NCBI RefSeq assembly: GCF_001421485.1
Contig: NZ_LMKK01000004.1
Location: 186,001 to 250,000, forward strand
Direction of reading: 5' to 3'
Source of the DNA: Agreia sp. Leaf210
GTDB taxonomy: Bacteria > Actinomycetota > Actinomycetes > Actinomycetales > Microbacteriaceae
DNA length: 64,000 bases
Part shown: positions 16,977 through 23,977 of the stretch, piece after piece
How positions within the stretch are numbered: the first letter of the stretch is position 1
Layout of the letters: each line of letters opens with the position of its first letter
Made by a program: the position numbers and the translations under genes
Notes under the pieces: generated by a model
Database searches by the model: none
What the model saw: the letters and a program-made list of their open reading frames with translations, nothing else
Told to the model about the DNA's origin: nothing

Positions 16977-17042
16977 CAATTCAGGAAGAACCGCCCCCGA
17001 TAGGCGGTTTCGTACACCGTTATACGGCTTTTCCTGAGTTGC
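16977..17042. repeat. Inverted-repeat-bounded intergenic element, copy 2
   Basis: AATTCAGGAA at 16978 pairs with TTCCTGAGTT near 17031-17040. The first 17 bases match copy 1 (5832-5816, minus strand) at 16 positions, and the 3' flank (TTCCTGAGTTGCAGC) also resembles copy 1 (TTCCTGAATTGCGGC). It encloses the terminator hairpin. Confidence 0.5.
16989..17010 (+). terminator. Terminator-like hairpin after the metal-linked operon
   Basis: AACCGCC-CCCGATA-GGCGGTT forms a perfect 7-bp stem ending in TTT, 32 bp after the propeller gene. A second small hairpin (CCGTTATACGG, then CTTTTCC) follows. Together they probably end the operon. Confidence 0.6.
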
Positions 17043-17075
17043 AGCGCGGCCCTCGAAGTTGCGCCGAAAAAGGTC

Positions 17076-17105
17076 TTGATTCCGACTTTCGAGTGGAGTT
17101 AATAT
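17076..17105 (+). promoter_or_regulatory. Probable promoter of the hsp20 gene
   Basis: TTGATT (17076-17081) and TAATAT (17100-17105) are separated by 18 bp and lie 76 bp before the ATG. This A/T-rich stretch stands out from its surroundings. I see no clear HAIR or CIRCE box. Confidence 0.55.
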
Positions 17106-17180
17106 GTTGCCGTCCGAAGGTGAAAACCCTCGGTATCCAGCACAATTACGCACGCGATATCAGAAAGGGGACTCCTCATC

Positions 17181-17609
17181 ATGGCTATGTTTTTCGATCC
17201 TTTCACCGAGTTCGGCCGCCTCACCAGCAGCCTGAGCGGCGGCCAAGCCGGCCCGCGGTTCATGCCCGTCGACCTCTACCGCGAGGGTGATCACTACGTA
17301 CTCAACGCCGACCTCCCCGGAGTGGATCCGGAGAGTGTCGACATCGACGTCGACGGTCAGCTGCTGACCATCCGCGCTCAACGCACCGCCGACATCCAGA
17401 ACGGCGTGAAGTGGCTCTCTCAGGAGCGACCGCACGGATCGTACGTGCGACAGTTCAGCGTCGGCGAGGGCATCGACTCGGAGCGCATCACAGCTCACTA
17501 CGAGAACGGCGTTCTCTCGGTGCTCCTGCCGGTGAGCGAGCGCGCGAAGCCCCGAAAGATCGAGATTCAGGGCGGGGCGCCCCGCGAGCAGGCCGCGCTG
17601 CGGAGCTGA
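17181..17609 (+). CDS. Hsp20/alpha-crystallin small heat-shock protein
   Basis: A 142-residue protein. The N-terminus is MAMFFDPFTEFGRLTSSL, the alpha-crystallin domain spans about residues 30-130 (FMPVDLYREGDHYVLNADLPG), and the conserved ENGVLSVLLPVSERAKPRKIEI closes it. It is an ATP-independent holdase that keeps unfolding proteins soluble, acting as a cytosolic oligomer. GAAAGGGGA lies upstream of the ATG. A small gene follows 11 bp downstream, then a strong terminator. Heat or oxidative induction is expected from the family. Confidence 0.95.
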   Translation: MAMFFDPFTEFGRLTSSLSGGQAGPRFMPVDLYREGDHYVLNADLPGVDPESVDIDVDGQLLTIRAQRTADIQNGVKWLSQERPHGSYVRQFSVGEGIDSERITAHYENGVLSVLLPVSERAKPRKIEIQGGAPREQAALRS

Positions 17610-17620
17610 CGGGGTGGGCC

Positions 17621-17890
17621 ATGTTTCTCGTCGCCTCTATCAAGCCTCGAGACGAACCGGGAACGGCGTCGGTTTCAGCGTCTGACCAGGTTCTCGCCGA
17701 GGCCGACGACATCGTCGTGAGCGCACTGTTCGACGACATCGTGCGGCAGCTGGTGACGCCGGTCGACGCCCGTGAGCCTGCGTGGGGCGCACCGTCCGAG
17801 CATCCGGATGCGTCGGACGACGGCTCGAGCGTCTGGACCCCCACTCCTCGGGTACACCCGGGCAGGAGCAGGTCTCCGCCTCAGAACTGA
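17621..17890 (+). CDS. Small hypothetical protein downstream of hsp20
   Basis: An 89-residue protein (MFLVASIKPRDEPG ...) that I do not recognise. It is hydrophilic, with a short acidic middle (LAEADDIVVSALFDDIVRQL) that may be helical and a Pro/Ser/Arg-rich tail. It starts 11 bp after hsp20 and ends 9 bp before a strong terminator, so it is probably the second gene of the hsp20 transcript. Confidence 0.6.
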   Translation: MFLVASIKPRDEPGTASVSASDQVLAEADDIVVSALFDDIVRQLVTPVDAREPAWGAPSEHPDASDDGSSVWTPTPRVHPGRSRSPPQN

Positions 17891-17899
17891 CTCACCGGC

Positions 17900-17937
17900 G
17901 AAGCGGTGCCAGAACTTCTGGCACCGCTTCATTTTTG
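17900..17937 (+). terminator. Strong rho-independent terminator
   Basis: GAAGCGGTGCCAGAA pairs perfectly with TTCTGGCACCGCTTC over 15 bp across a single-base gap (the real loop is a few bases wider), followed by ATTTTTG. It ends the hsp20 unit. Confidence 0.9.
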
Positions 17938-17940
17938 TCA

Positions 17941-17973
17941 GGTATGGCCAGGCGGCGCACGCCCGGCAATACC
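17941..17973. repeat. Imperfect hairpin upstream of the SDR gene
   Basis: GGTATgGCCaGGCG pairs with CGCCcGGCaATACC around a 5-base loop (12 of 14 pairs). It lies between the hsp20 terminator and the SDR promoter region. It could be an operator or an RNA structure. Confidence 0.45.
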
Positions 17974-18033
17974 AGAAATCACATGGCGTGCAATGCCCTC
18001 GCCCAATTCGACCATCGGCCTAACCTGATCCCT

Positions 18034-18933
18034 ATGACTGCACGAGACCAGTACACGTTCGGCAACCCGGTCACCCTCTACAACCGGGTCGAGCCTCCCG
18101 TTCAGCACCAGCCCGAACCCGGAGTGCAGGCGAAGATGACGCCGGTACCCGATCTGGGCGAGAAGACCTACCGCGGCACCGGCCGCCTCGCGGGTCGCAA
18201 GGCACTCATCACCGGCGGAGACTCGGGAATCGGCGGCGCCGTCGCGATCGCTTTCGCTCGCGAGGGCGCCGACGTGGTGATCGTGCACCTGCCCACCGAG
18301 CAGGAAGACGCCGATCGCATCGTGGGCCTGATCGACGAGGCCGGCACGAAGGGTCATTCCATCGCTGCCGACATCACCGAGGCAGCCACCTGCCGCGCCA
18401 TCATCGCCGAGGCCGTGAGCGTGCTCGGCGGACTCGACATCCTGGTGAACAACGCCGGCAAGCAGGTCGCGGTCGACCGCCTCGAAGACCTCAGCGACGA
18501 GCAGTTCGAGCAGACCTTCCGCACCAACGTCTTCGCCAACTTCTGGCTCAGCAAAGCCGCCCTCCCTCACCTGCCCGAGGGCGCGACCATCATCAACACC
18601 GCATCGCTCGAGGCCTACAAGCCTGCGCCCGACCGCCTCGACTACGCCTCGACCAAAGCCGCGATCAACAACTTCTCGAAGGGTCTGGCTCAGCAGCTGG
18701 CCCCGCGCGGCATCCGGGTCAACGTGGTGGCGCCGGGCCCGGTGTGGACCGCGCTGCAGGTGTCGCAGGGCGTCTCCGATGAGCAGATGACGGCCTTCGA
18801 CGACGAGAGCACCTATCAGCGCGCCGGCCAGCCGGCGGAGCTGGCACCCGCCTTCGTGTTCCTCGCCTCCCCCGAGTCGAGCTACGTCTCGGGCGAGACG
18901 CTCAACGTCAACGGGGCGATGGTCACCCCGTGA
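18034..18933 (+). CDS. SDR-family oxidoreductase (general-stress YhdF/YdaD type)
   Basis: A 299-residue protein. A roughly 45-residue leader (PVQHQPEPGVQAKM) typical of this subgroup precedes the Rossmann core ALITGGDSGIGGAVAIAFA. NNAG is present, and the catalytic residues appear as S (IINTASLEAY) and YASTK, with RGIRVNVVAPGPVWT after it. It uses NAD(P)H; the substrate is unknown. The ATG at 18034 gives the standard leader. Its stop overlaps the GTG start of the hydrolase fusion, so the SDR, the fusion and the GMC oxidoreductase form one operon. Confidence 0.93.
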   Translation: MTARDQYTFGNPVTLYNRVEPPVQHQPEPGVQAKMTPVPDLGEKTYRGTGRLAGRKALITGGDSGIGGAVAIAFAREGADVVIVHLPTEQEDADRIVGLIDEAGTKGHSIAADITEAATCRAIIAEAVSVLGGLDILVNNAGKQVAVDRLEDLSDEQFEQTFRTNVFANFWLSKAALPHLPEGATIINTASLEAYKPAPDRLDYASTKAAINNFSKGLAQQLAPRGIRVNVVAPGPVWTALQVSQGVSDEQMTAFDDESTYQRAGQPAELAPAFVFLASPESSYVSGETLNVNGAMVTP

Positions 18934-20402
18934 CCGCCCACGACGGCACGATCTTCTTCCTCCCCGGCCTCGGATTCGACGCAGCAGCGGCGGCGCCGCT
19001 CGCCGCCGCCCTCCACCGCCTCGCCGACGGCCGCTTTCGGGTCGTGGGCATCGATCTGCCCGGCCACGGCGGGTCTCCGGATGCGCCGGACGGCTCCGTC
19101 GCGGCCCTCGCCGACCGCGCGGTCGAGGTCATCGAGGCCGAGTCCGATGGCGGCCCCTTCTTTCTGGCCGCCCACAGCATGGGCGGCAAGGTCGCGGCCC
19201 TCGTCGCCGACCGCATCCTGGACGGCGACGCGAACGTCTTCGGCCTCGCCGGCCTGGTACTGCTCGCGCCGTCACCGCGTACCCCGGAGCCCATGTCCGA
19301 CGACAAGCGCGCAGAGATGCTCTCGTGGGCGGAGAACGGCCTGATCTCCGAGGACCACGCCGTGGATTTCGTCGCCCAGAACGTCGCGACTCCCCTCGAC
19401 GACGATGACGAGCGCGCGGCCATCGCCCAAGTGCGACTGATGTCGCCCCTCGCCTGGCGCCGCTGGCTCGACGAGGGCAGCACCGAAGACGTGTCGAACG
19501 ACGTCGGCCCCATCGATCTGCCCGCGGTCGTGCTCGGTGGCGAAGACGACGACGACCTCGGCGCTTCAGCCCAGCCGCGCCTGCTCGACGGCGTCTACCC
19601 GCAGGCTCGTTTCGTCTCGCTCGCATCCACCGGGCATCTGCTCCCCTACGAGCGGCCGAACGAGGTGGCCGCCGAGATCGTTCGGCTGTGGGATGCGACG
19701 GTGTCCGTGAGCCCGCAACTCACGCCCGAATGGGGCCGGCTGGTCGCCTCCGAACGCACGGCTCCCGAGGCACGCGGGTTCCTCTCGCGTCGGGTGATCG
19801 CAGACGACCCGCAGTACACGCCGCGAGCGCTGTCTGCCGATCAGCTCACGATGCTGCGCACGCTGGCCGACCGGCTGGTTCCGCAGCCTGAGTCGCCGCG
19901 CATCGACCTGGCCGCGCGCATCGACGACGATCTCGCGATCGGTCGCGGCGACGGATGGCGCAACACCGGCCAGCCGGCAGACGTGGCCGCATACCGGCTG
20001 GGGCTCGACGACCTGGCGACGCTGTGGCCCGCCGACGATCGCGCTGAGCAGGATGCCCTCATCGACGGCATCATCTCCGGAGAACTGAACGGGTTCGAGG
20101 CCCGGGGAGACTCGGCCTGGAACGGAGCCATGCGCCAGCACTGGCTCGACGACGTGCGCACCGACCTGACCCGCGTGTGGCTGTCGCATCCGGCGTCGAT
20201 GGCCCGCGTCGGCTACGACGGCTTCGCGACCAGCGGGCCGGCGAGCGGCCCCGCCGGATACATCACCGTCGCCGCCGGCGAGCGCGACCCGTGGGAGCCG
20301 GCCGAGCTCGGAACTGTCGCATCCGATGACGACGAAGAGCAGCACGACCACCCGAACACGAACACCACCCGAACCGTCGAGGAGAGCCCCGCGTGGATCT
20401 GA
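18930..20402 (+). CDS. Alpha/beta-hydrolase fused to gluconate-2-dehydrogenase subunit-3-like domain
   Basis: A 490-residue two-domain protein. Residues 1 to about 255 are an alpha/beta hydrolase: FFLPGLGFDA oxyanion region, nucleophile S83 in AAHSMGGK, late His in STGHLLPYERP. Residues about 270-440 resemble the small subunit (subunit 3) of membrane GMC dehydrogenases: ALSADQLTMLRTLADRLVP, then AEQDALIDGIISGELNG. The acidic His-containing tail (DDDEEQHDHPNTN) precedes the GMC gene. The GTG start overlaps the SDR stop, and the GMC start overlaps its stop by 10 bp. The domain fusion plus the neighbour suggests that a hydrolytic step and an FAD dehydrogenase act in sequence on one substrate. 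No twin-arginine leader is seen. Confidence 0.85.
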   Translation: MTAHDGTIFFLPGLGFDAAAAAPLAAALHRLADGRFRVVGIDLPGHGGSPDAPDGSVAALADRAVEVIEAESDGGPFFLAAHSMGGKVAALVADRILDGDANVFGLAGLVLLAPSPRTPEPMSDDKRAEMLSWAENGLISEDHAVDFVAQNVATPLDDDDERAAIAQVRLMSPLAWRRWLDEGSTEDVSNDVGPIDLPAVVLGGEDDDDLGASAQPRLLDGVYPQARFVSLASTGHLLPYERPNEVAAEIVRLWDATVSVSPQLTPEWGRLVASERTAPEARGFLSRRVIADDPQYTPRALSADQLTMLRTLADRLVPQPESPRIDLAARIDDDLAIGRGDGWRNTGQPADVAAYRLGLDDLATLWPADDRAEQDALIDGIISGELNGFEARGDSAWNGAMRQHWLDDVRTDLTRVWLSHPASMARVGYDGFATSGPASGPAGYITVAAGERDPWEPAELGTVASDDDEEQHDHPNTNTTRTVEESPAWI

Positions 20403-21934
20403 GTCGCATGCGCACGTACGACACCGATGAGATCGTCGACGTGGTCGTGGTCGGCACGGGCGCCGGTGGCGGTCCGTTGCTGGCCCGCCTCGCCGAACGC
20501 GGCCTGAAGGTCGTGGCCCTCGAAGCCGGCCCGAACACCGACGCCGACGGTTTCACCAACGACGAGATCGAGGCCCCGCGCATCAATTGGATGTCGGAGC
20601 GGCTCTCGGGTGGCGACGACCCCACCGCGTTCGGCTCGAACAACAGCGGCTTCGGCGTGGGCGGCGGAACCCTGCACTGGGGCGCCTTCACTCCTCGCCC
20701 AGACGCACGCGACCTCCGCCTGCGAACCGAGACGGGATCCGGCGAAGACTGGCCGATCGACCACGACGAGCTCACCCGCTACGTCGTCGAGGTCGAGCGC
20801 ACCATCGGAGTCTCCGGGCCGACTCCCTACCCCTGGGATCCGGAGCGCGAGTACCTCGAGCCGCCCGTCGATCGCAACGCCGCGGCCGACATGATGGCCG
20901 CCGGATGCGCACGGCTCGGCATCCGGGCCACGGATGCGCCGGCGGCCATCCTGAGCCGCGACCGCGACCAGCCGCACTTCGGGAATCGCCGGTCGAGCCA
21001 GAACCTGGGCAGCATCCACCAGGGCGAACGCTACGGAACCAAGGCAACGACTGCGAACACGTACCTGCCCGCGGCCGTCGCCGACGGAGCCGAGATCCGC
21101 GCCGACGCGATGGTGCACGGCATCGAACTGGATGCGCAGGGTCGCGTCGAGGCCGTCGTCTATCGGCGCGACGGACAGGACTTCCGCCAGCGCTGCGCGA
21201 ACCTCGTGCTGGCGGGCGGGGGCATCGAGACGCCCCGCCTGCTGCTGAACACGGGCCTCGCCAACTCGAGCGGCCAGGTCGGCCGCAACTTCCTCGCCCA
21301 CGGCGGCGTGCAGGTCTGGGGCCGCTTCGACGAACAGATCCGCGGCTACCGCGGCTATCCGTCGTCGCTCATCAGTGAAGACTTCGTTCGGCCGGAGGGC
21401 GTCGACTTCGTGGGCGGCTACCTACTGCAGAGCCTGGGCGTGATGCCACTCAACTACGCCACGAGCCTCGTGCGCGGCGCTGGTCTGTGGGGCGACGAAC
21501 TCATGAACGCTCTGGATGCCTGGCGGTATTCAGCGGGGATCGGCATCAACGGCGAGTGCCTCCCGTCTGACGACAACAGGCTCGTACTGTCAGACGAACT
21601 CGACGAGTGGGGCGTGCCGCGCGCGGTCGTCTCGTTCACCGCCGGCTCGAACGAGAAGGCCATCGAGGAGCACGCCACGGCGACGATGACGCGCATCCTC
21701 GAGGCAGCCGGAGCTCTTGAGACCCGCGTGCTCGCTCGCACCGCGCACACTCTGGGCACGTGCCGCATGAGTGCCGACCCGTCGTCGGGTGTGGTCGATT
21801 CCGAGGGGCGCAGCCACGACATCCCGAACATGTGGATCTCGGACAACTCGACGTTCCCGAGCTCGCTGAGCGCGAATCCGTGCCTGGTTCAGCAAGCGCT
21901 GGCGCTGCGCACCGCCGACCTCATGCTGCGCTGA
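20393..21934 (+). CDS. GMC-family FAD-dependent oxidoreductase
   Basis: A 513-residue protein with the FAD motif VVVVGTGAGGGPLLARLAE, the GMC flavin loop GVGGGTLHWGAF, the second signature LVLAGGGIETPRLLLNTGLA, and a C-terminal HTLGTCRMSADPSSGVVD ... NPCLVQQALALRTADLML. It oxidises an alcohol or sugar group. The domain fused to the preceding hydrolase is the likely partner subunit. It starts with GTG at 20393; an ATG 15 bp later is also possible. It converges with the PLP decarboxylase, two bases apart. Confidence 0.92.
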   Translation: MDLSRMRTYDTDEIVDVVVVGTGAGGGPLLARLAERGLKVVALEAGPNTDADGFTNDEIEAPRINWMSERLSGGDDPTAFGSNNSGFGVGGGTLHWGAFTPRPDARDLRLRTETGSGEDWPIDHDELTRYVVEVERTIGVSGPTPYPWDPEREYLEPPVDRNAAADMMAAGCARLGIRATDAPAAILSRDRDQPHFGNRRSSQNLGSIHQGERYGTKATTANTYLPAAVADGAEIRADAMVHGIELDAQGRVEAVVYRRDGQDFRQRCANLVLAGGGIETPRLLLNTGLANSSGQVGRNFLAHGGVQVWGRFDEQIRGYRGYPSSLISEDFVRPEGVDFVGGYLLQSLGVMPLNYATSLVRGAGLWGDELMNALDAWRYSAGIGINGECLPSDDNRLVLSDELDEWGVPRAVVSFTAGSNEKAIEEHATATMTRILEAAGALETRVLARTAHTLGTCRMSADPSSGVVDSEGRSHDIPNMWISDNSTFPSSLSANPCLVQQALALRTADLMLR

Positions 21935-21936
21935 GG

Positions 21937-23322
21937 TCAGTCGGCTTGTCGGAGCGAGCCGAGTAGTAAAAGGAGGGCATCGACGTCATCCTCTGTGGTT
22001 CGCCATGACGACACCGAGATGCGGAATGCGCTGCGGCCTTTCCACACCGTCTGACCGAACCAGGTCTCTCCCGAAGCCTGGGCTGCCTCTGTGATCCGCC
22101 GGGTCTGATCCGGATCGTCTGTCGAGACAAGCACCTGATTCAGAACGACCCGGTTCAGCACGTCGTAGCCTGCATCGCGTAGCCCCTCGGCCACGCGGTC
22201 GGCGAGGTGCATGGTGCGTTCGACCAGATCGGCGACACCCACCCGCCCCAGTGTGCGCAAGGCGGCCCAGACGGGAATGCCGCGGGCGCGCCGCGAGAAT
22301 TCGAGTGTGCGATTGCGTTGAGCATCAAAAGATGGCGACAGGTAGACCGCATCGGATTTCATCGCCCCGACGAGAGCCTCCGGGTCACGGAGGATGACCA
22401 TGGCGCTGTCGTAGGGGGTGTTCAGCCATTTGTGACCGTCGACGGTCCACGAGTCGGCCCGTTCGACGCCAGCGGTGAGCTGCCGGTGCTTCGACGCCCG
22501 CGCCCAGAGGCCGAAGGCTCCGTCGATATGCACCCAGGCGCCCGCGGCTTCGGCACGGTCGATCAGCTCCGCGAACGGATCGAACTCACCCGAGTTGACC
22601 TCGCCGGCCTGCAAAATCAGGATCGTGCTCGCGTCGAGCGCGGGCAGCTGCAACACATCGATGCGCCCGTGGTCGTCGACCGGCACCCACTCCACGTTGT
22701 CGAGGCCGAAGCCGAGGAGTCTGAGCGCCTTGACTACGACAGCGTGGGCGAGTTCGCTGGCGACGATTCGCACGTTGGGCGAACCGCCGAGCCCAGCCCT
22801 GTCGACGTCCCAGTTCTGGGCCGCGAGGATCGCGCGGCGAGCAGCAGAGAGAGCGATGACGGTTCCAGCCGAGGCGCTGGTAGTGAACCCGACGGCGCTC
22901 GATCGGGGCAGATCGAGAATCTCGAGTAGCCAGGCGCCGGCCACCTCCTCGATGGTCGCAGCGGCGGGCGATCCTGCAAAAGACGAGCCACTGTTGTCCC
23001 ACGCGAGCGCCATCCTGTCGGCGGCGGCGGCTACCGGCAGCGTGGCACCGGTCACGAATCCGAAGTAGCGGCCGCCGTTGCTCTCGACGGCTCCAGCGGA
23101 GCCCTTCTCGTCGAGCAATCGAAGAGTGGAGCGAGCGTCGTGGCCTTCGACCGGAAGGGGCTCCCGGAATGCCCGCAACTCATCGACGGCGGCGGAATCA
23201 GGAAAGACTCGACGCGATCCGATGCCCTCGATGTACGATCTCGCGCGCCGATCGGCATCGTCGATGAGTTCGAGTTCGTCGAGGCGACCGGGTCGTGTCG
23301 GTAGTGAGGCGTCGGAGGTCAT
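21937..23322 (-). CDS. PLP-dependent group II decarboxylase family protein
   Basis: A 461-residue protein. It belongs to the fold-type I group II amino-acid decarboxylases: GFTTSASAGTVIALSAARRA near the cofactor phosphate, VHIDGAFGLWA with the Asp that pairs with the pyridine nitrogen, and the Schiff-base Lys in TVDGHKWLNTPYD. The true substrate (aromatic, glutamate-like or other) cannot be told. The ATG at 23322 was chosen because the preceding in-frame residues (VLERGGHNVRLALVPV) look non-coding. Convergent with the GMC gene. Confidence 0.9.
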   Translation of the reverse strand: MTSDASLPTRPGRLDELELIDDADRRARSYIEGIGSRRVFPDSAAVDELRAFREPLPVEGHDARSTLRLLDEKGSAGAVESNGGRYFGFVTGATLPVAAAADRMALAWDNSGSSFAGSPAAATIEEVAGAWLLEILDLPRSSAVGFTTSASAGTVIALSAARRAILAAQNWDVDRAGLGGSPNVRIVASELAHAVVVKALRLLGFGLDNVEWVPVDDHGRIDVLQLPALDASTILILQAGEVNSGEFDPFAELIDRAEAAGAWVHIDGAFGLWARASKHRQLTAGVERADSWTVDGHKWLNTPYDSAMVILRDPEALVGAMKSDAVYLSPSFDAQRNRTLEFSRRARGIPVWAALRTLGRVGVADLVERTMHLADRVAEGLRDAGYDVLNRVVLNQVLVSTDDPDQTRRITEAAQASGETWFGQTVWKGRSAFRISVSSWRTTEDDVDALLLLLGSLRQAD

Positions 23323-23417
23323 CCGATCATGATCTCGTTCCTGTCGAACGGGCACGAGAGCCAATCGAACATTGTGGCCTCCTCGTTCGAGCACCGTCAC
23401 CGAATCTTCGGCACAGG

Positions 23418-23795
23418 TCAGCGACGCTGGAGCTGAACGATCTCACTGCCTTTGTAGTCTCGCGTCGTCATCGTGTCACCGTCGATGACCGCAGAGGACA
23501 TTCCGTGGAACGACGTCGTGACCCCCATGCACGCCTTCAGCGTCGACAGATCGAGCCTGAAGCGAACCTCGTCGTCGACCACGGTGGCGGTGCCGGTGAA
23601 CTTGTTGCACCCGTCGTCTCCCGTGAGGTTTCCGCTCCCGTCGATCGTCAGCCACGCGGTATCCGGATCTGCGGCCTGCCAGGTGCCTTCGGGGTCGGTT
23701 GTCGCCGTGCCGCTCGATGCGGAGCTCGCGCAACCAACGAGGCCGAGCAGTGCGCCACCGCTGATCGCCAGGGCAAGAATCGATGAGGTTCGCAT
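23418..23795 (-). CDS. META-domain lipoprotein (HslJ-like)
   Basis: A 125-residue protein with an N-terminal signal and lipobox LVGC, so it is anchored on the outer face of the membrane. The rest fits a META domain: GTWQAADPDTAWLTIDGSGNLTGDDGCNKFTG and then ACMGV with a second conserved Cys. META lipoproteins of this type are small surface proteins linked with stress; no enzymatic activity is known. Confidence 0.85.
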   Translation of the reverse strand: MRTSSILALAISGGALLGLVGCASSASSGTATTDPEGTWQAADPDTAWLTIDGSGNLTGDDGCNKFTGTATVVDDEVRFRLDLSTLKACMGVTTSFHGMSSAVIDGDTMTTRDYKGSEIVQLQRR

Positions 23796-23977
23796 GACGC
23801 CATCTGATCAGGTGGCACGGCGAGTTTCAAGTAACTGAGATTAACCTTCGAGGTTTCTTTGCTTTTGCCTTGAGTTCTTAATTACGCTCTCAGAGGCGGG
23901 GGTATCTCGGCGGCACGTGCAGCCAGAACCAGATCTATGCCCTCAGCTCTTATCGCATACGGAACTAGGGGTAACAC
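23796..23977. promoter_or_regulatory. Intergenic region upstream of the S1 protease
   Basis: A 182-bp gene-free stretch between divergent genes. It contains a lower-GC segment (about 23830-23890, TTAACC, TTTGCTTTTGCCTTGAG) that probably carries promoters. AGGGG at 23966-23970 is the ribosome site of the TTG start. No clear operator is seen. Confidence 0.4.

Noticed and set aside
17076-17105. A HAIR or CIRCE heat-shock operator before hsp20
   Set aside because: CTTGATT occurs but the matching second half ACTCAAG is missing; only a plain promoter can be supported.
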